Source of the DNA: Deltaproteobacteria bacterium
GTDB taxonomy: Bacteria > Desulfobacterota > JAFDED01
NCBI GenBank assembly: GCA_019310535.1
Contig: JAFDED010000021.1
Span: 1 to 49,127, forward strand
DNA length: 49,127 bases
Direction of reading: 5' to 3'
Under the pieces are notes generated by a model. That model was not told where the DNA came from. It saw only the letters and a program-made list of their open reading frames with translations, and made no database searches. Shown here in pieces: positions 16,089 to 25,021 of this stretch. Made by a program: the position numbers and the translations under genes. The stretch's first letter is position 1, and each line of letters opens with the position of its first letter.

Positions 16089-16118
16089 ATGATAGATAAT
16101 CCGCGGCCGCCGTGTCAA
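16089..16118 (-). promoter_or_regulatory. Candidate promoter of the M16 peptidase pair
   Basis: Minus strand: TTGACA (16118-16113), 18-base spacer, TATCAT (16094-16089). This leaves a leader of about 250 bases before the start at 15838, which holds no gene. The rest of 15839-16217 shows no other feature. Confidence 0.55.
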
Positions 16119-16217
16119 GTCGGTTTATAGGGGAGTGGCGCTTGTCAATCCGACGGAAAAATTTTATAGTCCCACAATATCTTCTCGACGCGCGAGGAAA
16201 CTTCAGGAATGGAATTC

Positions 16218-17603
16218 ATGCAGTACAGAAAGGTGCTTCTGGCAATCGGGCTATCCCTTGGCAATTTCATGACGGCCATGAGCGCTTCAATTGTGACCGT
16301 GGCAATCCCTTCGATAATGCAGTATTTTCACGCCAGCATCCTGACAGCGGGATGGATTGCCATGGCGCCGCTGGTTACAATAACCGGACTCATCATACCT
16401 GTGGGAAAACTGGCGGACATGGTTGGGAGAAAGCGTATTTATCTCCTCGGGGGGTTAGTCTTCTTGGTGGGATCGTTGCTTTGCGGCACGTCTCACAGCA
16501 TGGCCTTTCTCATTGCTGCCAGCGTCCTCCAGGCGGTAGGTGCCGCTGCTATTTTTGCGTGCACTCCCGCCATCCTCTCGATTTCATTTCCGCCCGGTCA
16601 GATAGGCAAGGCGCTGGGCCTGATTGGACTCGGTGTCTCTTTGGGGGGACTATTAGGCCCGGCGGCAGGGGGATACATCATTCAATATGCAGGATGGCGC
16701 TTCGTTTATCTTGCCGGCGTGCCTGTATGGGTAATTAATTTCCTGCTTGTGCGGTGGATCTTATCCGATGACACGCCTGAAATCCGCGACCTTTCCTTTG
16801 ACATATCAGGGGCTGTTTCATTTTTCTTGTTCACTTTATTCTTCATCCTGGCCCTGAACAAGGGGGCCGATCTCGGGTTGTCATCTCCTGCCGTGTTGGT
16901 GATGGGGCTGATCAGTGCACTTTCTATGTTGTTCTTCATCCGGCGGGAAATCCGAACAGCCAATCCCATGGTGAACCTTCGGATATTCCGCAACACAATG
17001 TTAACCATTTCCATCATTTCGCGGGTGCTTTTTTTCATGCTCCTGTACATTTTTAACTTCACTATTCCCTTTTATCTGCAGCAGGTATTACATTATCCGC
17101 CCTCTAAGATGGGGCTTATCCTCAGCCCCGTTCCCCTTATACGATTGGTCAGCGGACCCCTCGGCGGATGGATTTCGGATTCCATCGGCACCCGCTGGCT
17201 CACCACCATCGGCATGCTGATGTCGGGTCTAATGGCCGCATTATTAACCACAATGGGGAACTCGGCGAGTTCTGCCGATATTCTTCTTCGCTTTATTCTT
17301 TTCGGCCTGGGTATGGGGATCTTTACAGTGCCCAATATGAGCGCCCTTCTTGGCTCGGTGGACCAGCAGGATGTGAGCTTTGCCTCCAGTTCTATAGGCC
17401 TTTTTCGTACCATGGGAATGGCCTTGGGCATTGCAGCGGCCAATGTAGTTATCAACCTCAGCCTGCCCGGTGCAAAGTCATCACCTCATGCGGTCAACGA
17501 AGAAGTGCTTCTAGCGGCACTTGAAAACTCCTGGTGGCTGGCCGCTGCATTGGGCTTCATGGGCGCGGCAGTCTCTTTGATGAAGGAATCAAAAAAACAG
17601 TAA
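16218..17603 (+). CDS. MFS transporter, DHA2/EmrB-type drug exporter
   Basis: Integral membrane protein of about 461 residues (464 if ATG 16209 is used; 16218 has AGGA at better distance). Around 12-14 hydrophobic helices. Family motifs: TVAIPSIMQYF in helix 1, motif A-like GKLADMVGRKRIYLLGG between helices 2 and 3, and motif C-like GLGVSLGGLLGPAAGGYI in helix 5, diagnostic of antiporter-type drug exporters. Substrate unknown; proton-driven efflux is the family's mode. Divergent from the M16 genes, and no periplasmic adaptor (EmrA) lies beside it. Confidence 0.9.
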   Translation: MQYRKVLLAIGLSLGNFMTAMSASIVTVAIPSIMQYFHASILTAGWIAMAPLVTITGLIIPVGKLADMVGRKRIYLLGGLVFLVGSLLCGTSHSMAFLIAASVLQAVGAAAIFACTPAILSISFPPGQIGKALGLIGLGVSLGGLLGPAAGGYIIQYAGWRFVYLAGVPVWVINFLLVRWILSDDTPEIRDLSFDISGAVSFFLFTLFFILALNKGADLGLSSPAVLVMGLISALSMLFFIRREIRTANPMVNLRIFRNTMLTISIISRVLFFMLLYIFNFTIPFYLQQVLHYPPSKMGLILSPVPLIRLVSGPLGGWISDSIGTRWLTTIGMLMSGLMAALLTTMGNSASSADILLRFILFGLGMGIFTVPNMSALLGSVDQQDVSFASSSIGLFRTMGMALGIAAANVVINLSLPGAKSSPHAVNEEVLLAALENSWWLAAALGFMGAAVSLMKESKKQ

Positions 17604-17904
17604 TGTCCTCGCCGGCTCTTTAAAAGGCCGAATCCCGGGGGTTTGCTGGAAGCAAATCCTGTCTCAGCAGTTCATTTTCCACCTCTTTACTTCGTTTCAC
17701 CCCCCCCTTCCTCATTTATTTATCCTGACCAGGGGGATACCATGTGTGTTCCGTTTCCCATTTCCAGCGGCCAAATTGCCGTTGATTTTGAACAAGGGGT
17801 TTGTTATCCTGATGTACTAAAATGAAGTCCCATACAGCACCCATTTTTACCTCAATGAAAACAGGATTTACTGATTTACCGGGGATCCGTCGAGAACTTC
17901 CATT
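17604..17904. other. Intergenic region before the glycosyltransferase
   Basis: No gene, RNA or clear promoter seen. It contains a C-run at about 17701-17707. Confidence 0.4.
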
Positions 17905-19521
17905 ATGAGGAAAATACAACCGTTACCCCATGATTTATCGCTGATTTCTTATCCCAATCCCCGGCGATTTCTGATCATCGTTATGGCCCTGGCCACCGTT
18001 ATTTACGCCCTGTCTATCAATGGTTTTCTGGAAATAGCGGACGATAATGCACACTTTGTAATCCTGGCCCGCGCCCTGGCCAGTGGAAAGGGTTACACGT
18101 TTACGGCTGATCCGACCGATCATCCCGATGTGCAATATCCGCCTCTTTTCCCGGTGATGCTGGCGCCGGTGGCGTATCTTGCCCCGGGAAACCTCGTTGC
18201 GTTGAAATGCGTGTCCCTGTTCTTCATGGTGTCGGCCATCTGGCCGCTGTACGCACTCCTCCGCCGCAGCACCGGAGAAGGATGGGCCCGTGCTGTAACA
18301 GTGCTATGGGCCGTCAGTCCATCCGTTGTGGTATTTTCCCATATGATCATGGTTGAGGCCTTGTATTGTGCTGTTTCGTTCACTGCGCTGTGCTTAATGG
18401 AAAAGGAATATGATGGAGAATTGCGTGCGCCGACCCACTGGGTGCTCATGATTTTTTTTCTTGCCGCGGCTTTTTACACGCGTCTGCTGGGTGTGTCATT
18501 GCTCCTTACGGCTCTCTTCGTTATCGGCACCAGGAGGTCAGCATGGCTGACTACAGGGCTGATAGTGATTCTGGGGGTTGTCACCGCACCATGGTTTATC
18601 AGGGGGGCACAGGTGGGTATGCGCTACGCGGACGAATTTCGGTATTATACGCCTGATGTTTCATCGATGGCTGAGTGGGTCGGCTCCAATATTTTCCATT
18701 TGCTGGACAGGGACTTGCCTGATCTCCTGTTTTATCCCATCCTGACACCCATCACGGCGGAATCAAAGTGGTGGGCGATGAAGCTGTTGTTCGGCACCGC
18801 ACTGGCGATTTTTATAATCATCGGGTTCATCAGTCGTCTGCGTGGGGCCGGTTGCACAGGTGGGTTTTGGAGCCTCCTTCGGAATATTCGACCCATTGAG
18901 ATGTATGTCCTGATTTACCTGGGGATGTGCATGGGATGGAATCGCTATTTTCCACGCCATTACATGCCGCTCATGGCTTTTTTCTGGTTGTACCTGTTCC
19001 TGGGCATTGATAATGTCCTGGGAAGGGTGGCGGTGAAATCAAGTTCGATCCGGATGGAGAAGGCGGGCGCTGCCCTCTTCCTGGCCGCACTGCTTGCCGC
19101 GGGAGCCGGAAGCGCGCGGGAAATTTACAAGCGCCGGACAAACTTCCAGATTCCATCCATTGCCAGCCTTGTCCAGGCTGCCGACTGGGTGAGGAGCAAC
19201 GTCCGTAAAGAGGAGTTGATACTCTCACGCCGATGGCGATGGACATATGTCATGACCGGCGGAATTCGCGGAATCGGCCTGTGGGACCCCGGAGAGCCGG
19301 AGCACGATATTGCCCTTGTGCGATCTTCAGGGGCGCGATACCTTTTGCTGGACGACACCCCTCCTTTTTACGACACGGGACAAGGACGATGGGACAGACT
19401 CCTGGCTTACTATGGGAAGCATTTTCAGCCGGTCTTTTCCACAACCTCTGGGTCGCCGGCCATGGTCTATCGCATCCATGGGTTAGAGACCGGAGCGATA
19501 TTACCGCCGGCCAAAAAGTGA
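17905..19521 (+). CDS. GT-C glycosyltransferase (ArnT/PMT-like, polyprenyl-phosphate sugar dependent)
   Basis: Five hundred thirty-eight residues with about 10-12 membrane helices in the first 400 residues and a soluble C-terminal part. The first extracytoplasmic loop has ADDNAHFVILARALASGKGY, the acidic motif near the catalytic site in the GT39/GT83 class; a second conserved patch is HPDVQYPPLFPVML. Such enzymes move a sugar from a polyprenyl-phosphate carrier to lipid A, protein or a surface glycan on the periplasmic side. Acceptor unknown. The start at ATG 17905 has no clear ribosome binding site, so it may begin elsewhere. Stands alone between the MFS gene and the catabolic cluster. Confidence 0.8.
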   Translation: MRKIQPLPHDLSLISYPNPRRFLIIVMALATVIYALSINGFLEIADDNAHFVILARALASGKGYTFTADPTDHPDVQYPPLFPVMLAPVAYLAPGNLVALKCVSLFFMVSAIWPLYALLRRSTGEGWARAVTVLWAVSPSVVVFSHMIMVEALYCAVSFTALCLMEKEYDGELRAPTHWVLMIFFLAAAFYTRLLGVSLLLTALFVIGTRRSAWLTTGLIVILGVVTAPWFIRGAQVGMRYADEFRYYTPDVSSMAEWVGSNIFHLLDRDLPDLLFYPILTPITAESKWWAMKLLFGTALAIFIIIGFISRLRGAGCTGGFWSLLRNIRPIEMYVLIYLGMCMGWNRYFPRHYMPLMAFFWLYLFLGIDNVLGRVAVKSSSIRMEKAGAALFLAALLAAGAGSAREIYKRRTNFQIPSIASLVQAADWVRSNVRKEELILSRRWRWTYVMTGGIRGIGLWDPGEPEHDIALVRSSGARYLLLDDTPPFYDTGQGRWDRLLAYYGKHFQPVFSTTSGSPAMVYRIHGLETGAILPPAKK

Positions 19522-20060
19522 GCCGTTTTCACCGGTGAGAAAGTACATCACTATCAGCGGTGTAAAGTAGGCCGCCTGGATTTACTTTTTCAACTTTTCC
19601 GCGCAACATTCTTTTTTTCTCCTTCCCCGTTTTCTTTGGTTCTGGTTCTTATTCTTCCCTCAAATGGTCTTGTGCGCCTACAATGAACGCTTGCTCCCTT
19701 TCAAGCCGATGGGTTTGGACTATTTTTGGGCCGGTAGGTAATACAGCCGGATGCGTGGTTTGCTCCTCTGGATGGCTGTGGGAGTCAAAAGGAAGTTCCT
19801 CTTCTCTTACCTCTCAAACCTTCCTTCGAACAGGTTTGAGACGGCGGGGATATTTCGTCATGAAAAGTGTATCCTGTGGGCACGAAAAAAAATGGCTTCT
19901 CGTACAATGCGGCCGTAGTCTGAAGAACAACCCTCTTCATTCACCGAGAAGAGAGGATGGCATTTTTAACCTCCGCCTCTTGCATTGAACCATCCAAGGA
20001 AAGGTCCCTCATTTTGTGAGAAAAAATCATCAGGCAGCAAAAAAAAGAAGAAATATTTTC
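19522..20060. other. Long intergenic region upstream of the catabolic cluster, with hairpin
   Basis: An open frame at 19683-19988 lacks a ribosome binding site and looks like chance. The clearest structure is CTCAAACC (19813-19820) paired with GGTTTGAG (19833-19840), an 8-bp stem with a 12-base loop, without a T-run. TCACCGGTGA at 19529-19538 is a perfect palindrome. Function unknown. Confidence 0.4.
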
Positions 20061-20090
20061 TTGACATTAAAAATATTGTCATGATAGAAA
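20061..20090 (+). promoter_or_regulatory. Promoter of the regulator gene and catabolic cluster
   Basis: TTGACA (20061-20066), 18-base spacer, TAGAAA (20085-20090). The surroundings are A/T-rich. The -35 is part of an inverted repeat TGACA/TGTCA (20062-20066 and 20077-20081), and the -10 overlaps a second palindrome. Confidence 0.55.
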
Positions 20091-20098
20091 AATTTCTA
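20085..20098. promoter_or_regulatory. Palindromic operator candidate overlapping the -10 region
   Basis: TAGAAA, AA, TTTCTA forms a perfect 14-bp palindrome covering the -10 box. It is well placed for autorepression by the XRE-cupin protein encoded 65 bases downstream. Binding is inferred from position. Confidence 0.45.
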
Positions 20099-20162
20099 CC
20101 GCCTGACGCCTGCAGGATGGCATGTATTGACACAGAAATTCAGGCATAGACAGGAGAATTCA

Positions 20163-20714
20163 TTGCAAGACATCAACAAAGTAGAGAAGTTGGTAGCCAA
20201 AAAAATCCATGATGCACGGTCTCAAAAGGGGCTGACACTGGCTCAACTGAGTGAGAGGACCGGAATCTCCATATCCATGCTCTCAAAGATTGAAAACGCT
20301 AAGGTTTCTTCGCCTGTATCCACCTATGCGAAGATTTCCAAGGCCCTGGAATTTCCGATGGGAAAGCTATTCTCGGAAGATGGTGCGGTGCCCATATCGC
20401 TGGTGAAAAAGGAGGAGCGCAAAAGATATACAAGAAGCAGAGCGTATATCGGAGAGTCCATCGCCTACAAAAAATCCAACAAGAAGATGGAGCCGTTCAT
20501 TCATGTTTATCCTCCGGGTTTCTCCAATCCTGCTTTGTATCAGCACGACAACGAGGAGTTGATCTTTGTAATCGAGGGCACACTGGAGTTTCGTTACGGT
20601 GAAACCACATACATACTTACCCCCGGAGACTGTGTGTATTTTGACGCCGACATTGAGCATACGGCCAGGGCACTGGGCGATAAGACCGCTCGGGCTCTCG
20701 TCGTAGAAGCCTGA
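20163..20714 (+). CDS. XRE-cupin transcriptional regulator
   Basis: One hundred eighty-three residues. Start TTG 20163 is chosen because AGGAG lies 6 bases upstream; an in-frame TTG at 20127 has no such site. HTH at about 14-68: LTLAQLSERTGISISMLSKI then ENAKVSSPVSTYAKI. Cupin_2 barrel at about 112-182: HDNEELIFVIEGTLEF with H128 and E132, LTPGDCVYFDADIEHTARA with H166. These regulators sense a small ligand through the cupin domain and usually control the adjacent catabolic or transport operon. It is the first gene of the cluster, with a palindrome over its promoter. Confidence 0.9.
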   Translation: MQDINKVEKLVAKKIHDARSQKGLTLAQLSERTGISISMLSKIENAKVSSPVSTYAKISKALEFPMGKLFSEDGAVPISLVKKEERKRYTRSRAYIGESIAYKKSNKKMEPFIHVYPPGFSNPALYQHDNEELIFVIEGTLEFRYGETTYILTPGDCVYFDADIEHTARALGDKTARALVVEA

Positions 20715-21001
20715 AATGGCATTTCAACCCGAGAATCATCGATCACGTGGGTATCGGGACGGACAAGTTCGAGGGCAAGACGAAAGAAGAGTTTTTCCTG
20801 GAGGTTCAATCCAGATACCCAAAGCTGATTGATACACCCTTTGAACACCGGCACGTGGAGGGTTTCTCGCACATCAGGCACTTTCCCCGCATAACCGAAG
20901 GAGTTCTTTCACGGGGTTACTCCGATGAAGAGTGCGGTAAAATACTGGGAGGCAACTTCTATTCGCTCCTCCAGAAAGTATGGAAAAAGCCCGTTTTTTA
21001 A
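20715..21001 (+). pseudogene. C-terminal fragment of an M19 (renal-type) dipeptidase
   Basis: The open frame runs in from the tail of the regulator gene and reads DHVGIGTDKFEGK at about 20741-20779, matching the DHVGIGsDFDG metal-site segment of membrane dipeptidases, then the terminal RITEGVLSRGYSDEECGKIL and GGNFYSLLQKVW, equal to the family's C-terminal helix. Only about 90 of roughly 350 residues remain, and the N-terminal metal ligands are absent. No ribosome binding site precedes the GTG at 20747. It was probably once the first enzyme of this cluster, removed by a deletion ending at the regulator stop. A short translated relic cannot be excluded. Confidence 0.65.
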
Positions 21002-21081
21002 AAGCCTGATTTTGCCAGAATAAAGAATGCCTGGAATAAACGCTTGCATATGACCTCAAAGATAGAGAGCTCACCAACACC

Positions 21082-22461
21082 ATGAAAATTAAGAATCGCA
21101 AAGAACTCCTCTCCGCGGTTGGTACCACGGCCCGAAGGTTCGTTGTGGACATCATGGAAGCGACTCTTCAAGCTTTAGACGGCTACCATCTCATCAAAGA
21201 GTGCCTGCACGTGGACGGCGATCACCTTCTGGTCGGCGATCATACCTGGGATTTGAGAAAGAAGCGGCACCTTTACGTCATAGGGGCGGGAAAAGCGTGT
21301 AATTCCATGGCAAAAGCGGTGGAGGAGAAGCTTGGGGACCGGATCAGCACGGGCCTGGTCATCGTGAAGCATATTGAGCCGGGAGATGAACTTGAACGTA
21401 TCGAACTCATCGAGGGAGGCCACCCTCTTCCCAATAGAGAAGGCCTTTGCGCGAGCCGAAGAATTTTACAATTAGTGGAGCAGGCCTCACCTGATGACCT
21501 TTTTTTAAGTGTCATAAGCGGCGGCAGTTCGGCATTGATGGCATGCCCTGTTTCCGAAGTAACTCCAAATGATGAGATTGAGATTACAGACAGGCTCATA
21601 AAGAGTGGCGCCCGAATTCTGGAAATCAACGCCGTGCGCCGACACATATCGGCTACAAACGGTGGACGTTTGGCCCAGAAAGTAGAGGCGAGAGGAGCGG
21701 AAATGATCAACCTCATCATATCCGACCTGGTCGAAGAGGGGCCAAAGATAGATGCCGGAAAGACAGAAAAATTTTTCGGCACCCCGGTGGGGCCTGATGA
21801 AACCACCTTTGAGGATGCACGCAGCGCACTGCAAAAATACGATCTCTGGGCCAGCACCCCGCGTTCGATTGTGGACTTCTTGAGAGCGGCGGATCCTTCC
21901 ATGGAGACTCCGAAAATGCTGGGGCGCGGAATTCACCATTTTGTGCTGTTACGGCCCGCGGATGCGTGCGAGGTTGCAAAAAAATCAACGGAATCGCTGG
22001 GCATTCCTGGCTTTATTCTCACCACAAGGCTGGTGGGTGAGAGCCGAGAGGCGGGCACGTTTCTCGCGTGCGTTGCCAAAGAAATCTACTTTAACCACCG
22101 GCCATTGCCCCATCCGTGCGCACTCATAGCGGGTGGAGAAACGACGACCAGGATCGAAGGCACCTCCGGCGCGGGAGGCCCATCTCAAGAACTTGCGCTG
22201 GGTTTTGCCCTCGAGGTGGCCAACCTGCCCGACTGCGCCATCGCGGCCATTGATACGGACGGAACCGACGGACCCACGGACGTCGCAGGCGGAATTGGAG
22301 ATTCTACAACCGTGGAGCGCGCTAGGTCGAAAGGCTTCGATATCTATCGACATGTAAGGGAACATGACAGCTTCACACTTCTCAAAGCCCTCGGCGATCC
22401 TATTATTACCGGCAACACAGGCACAAATGTCTGCGATTTGAATGTGATCTGTTTACTATAA
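21082..22461 (+). CDS. Glycerate 2-kinase family (DUF4147-MOFRL)
   Basis: Four hundred fifty-nine residues, the usual length for the family. N-terminal DUF4147 domain: YVIGAGKACNSMAKAVEE (65-82), EGGHPLPNREG, then the SVISGGSSALMACP loop; INAVRRHISATNGGRLA in the middle; C-terminal MOFRL domain with AGGETTTRIEGTSGAGGPSQ, AIDTDGTDGPTDVAGGI and GNTGTNVCDLN. Known members phosphorylate D-glycerate to 2-phosphoglycerate with ATP; some were once labelled hydroxypyruvate reductases. Its product class would feed an enolase, and an enolase paralogue lies 33 bases downstream. Because that paralogue is altered, the natural substrate may be a glycerate analogue. Cytoplasmic. Confidence 0.88.
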   Translation: MKIKNRKELLSAVGTTARRFVVDIMEATLQALDGYHLIKECLHVDGDHLLVGDHTWDLRKKRHLYVIGAGKACNSMAKAVEEKLGDRISTGLVIVKHIEPGDELERIELIEGGHPLPNREGLCASRRILQLVEQASPDDLFLSVISGGSSALMACPVSEVTPNDEIEITDRLIKSGARILEINAVRRHISATNGGRLAQKVEARGAEMINLIISDLVEEGPKIDAGKTEKFFGTPVGPDETTFEDARSALQKYDLWASTPRSIVDFLRAADPSMETPKMLGRGIHHFVLLRPADACEVAKKSTESLGIPGFILTTRLVGESREAGTFLACVAKEIYFNHRPLPHPCALIAGGETTTRIEGTSGAGGPSQELALGFALEVANLPDCAIAAIDTDGTDGPTDVAGGIGDSTTVERARSKGFDIYRHVREHDSFTLLKALGDPIITGNTGTNVCDLNVICLL

Positions 22462-22494
22462 AATATTTCTCAATAACTCAACCCGGAAAACACG

Positions 22495-23796
22495 ATGAAA
22501 GATCCCAAGATTTCAAAAATAAAGGCACGAGAGGTGCTGGATTCCAAAGGCCGGCCCATGGTGGAAACGGATGTCTGGACAACCAGCGGCGCGATGGGAC
22601 GAGGCTCCTCTCCCTGCGGCACCTCCGTGGGAAGCCATGAAGCTTTCGTTTTGCGGGACGGCGGGGATAGGCTGGGGGGTCTCGGCGTCCTGAAAGCGGT
22701 TCATAATGTTACAGAGATAGTAGCACCCGCGCTTGTGGGGAAAAGCGTGACAGACCAGCGCGGTATCGACAATCTCATGATCGAGCTTGACGGCACCGCG
22801 GATAAGTCCCGGTTGGGCGGCAACGCCATATACAGCGTATCGGTGGCTGCGGCTCGTGCGGCTGCACATTCCCTCGAATTGCCCTTATACAGGTACCTTG
22901 GCGGCGATGGGGCGAACAACGTGCCTATCCCCATGTTTAATATGATCAACGGCGGAAAATACGGCGACAGGTACGTGGAGTTGCAGGAATTTCTCCTTGT
23001 TCCCGCGCGGGCCCGGTCCTATGCCGAAGCGCTGAGAATGGGCGTTGAGGTTTTCTACGCTCTCGCTGCGGTGATCAAGAAACGCTGCGGCCCTGAGCAT
23101 TTTCAATTCGGCCATTCAGCAGGATACGCCGCGCCCGCAGGCGATCCGGAAGAAAACATCGAGCTTCTGCTCTTAGCGGTGGAAGAGGCCGGCTACGGGG
23201 ACCAATTCAAAATAGGCCTGGACTGCGCGGCAAGCCATTTTTATGACAAAAAACTGCGCCTCTACAATTTCAGGGGGAAAAAGGTCGGCCGAGAGGAATT
23301 TATTGGATTCCTTGAGAAATTAGCCGGCGCTTATCATGTTTTTTTAATAGAGGACCCTCTCAATGAAGACGACTTTGAGGGGTTTGCGGATATCTCCCGG
23401 AGGCTCGATCTTTTGATTTGTGGAGACGACCTTTTTGTAACCTGCATCGAACGACTGAAAAAAGGCGTCCAGCATCAAGCCGCGGATGCCATGGTACTGA
23501 AACCCAACATGGTCGGAACACTCTCAGAAGCGCTGGATGCGGCGCGCTACGCGAAGGAGCACGGGTATGTAGTAATTCCATCCATCCGGGCCGGCGGGGC
23601 CGTGGATGATCCGACGCCCGATGTTGCAGTGGCTGTGTCGGCCCCTTTGATCAAATGCGGAGCCCCACGGTCAGGCGAAAGAACGACGTGCCAGAATCGT
23701 CTTCTCCAGATTGAAGAGGAACTGGGCTCCTTTGTCGGTTTCCCGTCATTCGAGATGATAGAGAGAACGACAAGGCCTTCACAAATAAAGGAGTGA
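22495..23796 (+). CDS. Enolase paralogue with altered catalytic residues
   Basis: Four hundred thirty-three residues that align with enolase throughout. Magnesium ligands are kept (D243 in LDCAAS, E286 in IEDP, D311 in GDDLFVT), as are the catalytic lysine in VLKPN (K336, K345 in yeast), the IKCGAPRSGER lysine (K387, K396 in yeast) and R365. Changed: the GDEGG loop reads GHSAG (S208 for the catalytic Glu211), the INGGxHA histidine is Y156, SHRSGE reads SIRAGG (His373 lost), and SGAST reads CGTSV. These changes remove the accepted acid/base partner and phosphate-loop contacts, so it is unlikely to be the glycolytic enolase. Genetic context suggests dehydration of a related phosphorylated hydroxyacid. 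It lies 6 bases before the opine dehydrogenase gene. Confidence 0.88.
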   Translation: MKDPKISKIKAREVLDSKGRPMVETDVWTTSGAMGRGSSPCGTSVGSHEAFVLRDGGDRLGGLGVLKAVHNVTEIVAPALVGKSVTDQRGIDNLMIELDGTADKSRLGGNAIYSVSVAAARAAAHSLELPLYRYLGGDGANNVPIPMFNMINGGKYGDRYVELQEFLLVPARARSYAEALRMGVEVFYALAAVIKKRCGPEHFQFGHSAGYAAPAGDPEENIELLLLAVEEAGYGDQFKIGLDCAASHFYDKKLRLYNFRGKKVGREEFIGFLEKLAGAYHVFLIEDPLNEDDFEGFADISRRLDLLICGDDLFVTCIERLKKGVQHQAADAMVLKPNMVGTLSEALDAARYAKEHGYVVIPSIRAGGAVDDPTPDVAVAVSAPLIKCGAPRSGERTTCQNRLLQIEEELGSFVGFPSFEMIERTTRPSQIKE

Positions 23797-23802
23797 TGCG
23801 AA

Positions 23803-24927
23803 ATGAGAGGTCTGCCCAATGTCACGGTGTGCGGATGCGGCAACGCGGGGATGGCCATAGCCGCGGATGTAGCTCTTATGGGCTGCACAGTGAATCTCTA
23901 TGAATTGCCGGATTTTGAAAAGAATCTCGACCCTGTAAGGCAAAGAGGAGGCATAGTACTGACCGGCACGACGTGCTCCGGCAAAAACGGATTCGCCAGG
24001 ATGGAAAAAATCACCTCCGATGCCGAAAGTGCGGTGGAGGATGCAGAGCTTATAATGATCACGGTGCCTGCTTTTGGGCATGAGGCATTCTTTGAAGCTC
24101 TTCTGCCGCATCTGAAGGAAGGCCAAATGATACTCTTCAATACCGGGTACTGGGCCAGCTTGAGAATAAAAGAATTATTGAAGAAAAAAGGCCTCACATC
24201 CATGCTGGATATTATTATCCTCGTAGAAGAGCACATCATGCCCTATCTAAGCAGGGTGATCGAACCCGCTTATGCGCATATCTTCAATTATAAGAGAGAT
24301 ATACGGATTTCCGCGTGGCCGGCCACGAAGAATGAGGCCGCCTTCAACCTGGTGAAGAAGGTGTATCCCCAGATGAGCCTCTCAAAGAACGTCATCGAAA
24401 ACAATTTTTACCCCGGGAATCCCTCCGTACATGCCCAGATAACCATCCCCAAGGCCGAGTTCTTCTTTGAAAAAGCCAAAGAGTTTCGATTTTACGGGGA
24501 AGTTTCCCAGTGCGCCTCAAAGCTGACAGACGCCTTTGACAGAGAGAGAATTAAGGTGGCCGCGGCGCTGGATTGCGATGTCACCCACAGTTTCGAGTGG
24601 TTTCGAAATACATACCTGTACGAAGGAAAAGATATTTACGAAATATTCGGCAACGTAACCTGTGAACATGCACGGCGATGGAGCACCGAAGCGGGCAACA
24701 GGCGCGTTCTGCATGAGGATATTTGCTATTTCCTGATCCCCATGGAGCAGATCGCCACAGTATTGAAAATCGACGTCCCGGTAACCAGGGCTATCATAGA
24801 AATCGTACATGTATTTACCGATTTCGATTACCGCAGCCACGGAATCACGTTAAAAGACCTGGGGATGGATGGCCTGACCACCAGGGAGCAAATGCTGGAA
24901 TATGTCATCGGCGGCGTTGCTCCATAA
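23803..24927 (+). CDS. NAD/NADP octopine-type dehydrogenase
   Basis: Three hundred seventy-four residues. N-terminal Rossmann fold: VTVCGCGNAGMAIAADVALM with G11, G13, G16, then LIMITVPAFGHEAFFEALLP. The C-terminal half is the octopine/nopaline dehydrogenase helical domain (ENNFYPGNPSVHAQITI, with the catalytic-region His in NPSVHA). Family members reversibly join a 2-oxoacid and an amino acid, or oxidise 2-hydroxy/2-amino acids with NAD(P). Ribosome binding site AAGGAG overlaps the end of the enolase-like gene. Substrate unknown. Confidence 0.85.
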   Translation: MRGLPNVTVCGCGNAGMAIAADVALMGCTVNLYELPDFEKNLDPVRQRGGIVLTGTTCSGKNGFARMEKITSDAESAVEDAELIMITVPAFGHEAFFEALLPHLKEGQMILFNTGYWASLRIKELLKKKGLTSMLDIIILVEEHIMPYLSRVIEPAYAHIFNYKRDIRISAWPATKNEAAFNLVKKVYPQMSLSKNVIENNFYPGNPSVHAQITIPKAEFFFEKAKEFRFYGEVSQCASKLTDAFDRERIKVAAALDCDVTHSFEWFRNTYLYEGKDIYEIFGNVTCEHARRWSTEAGNRRVLHEDICYFLIPMEQIATVLKIDVPVTRAIIEIVHVFTDFDYRSHGITLKDLGMDGLTTREQMLEYVIGGVAP

Positions 24928-25021
24928 CGTGAAAAAAGGTTCTTCAAGCTACTATTCATTTAACAGGCTGCACCCTCGATGAGGAGATGAAACTGCTGAA
25001 CCAGAACGTGAGGTAGATAGT

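Noticed and set aside
19683..19988. 101-codon open frame upstream of the catabolic cluster
   Set aside because: No ribosome binding site, unusual Ser/Cys/Trp composition and no recognisable pattern; treated as non-coding.
22495..23796. Calling the gene a normal glycolytic enolase
   Set aside because: Several catalytic residues are replaced (GHSAG, Y156, SIRAGG) and the gene lies in a catabolic operon.
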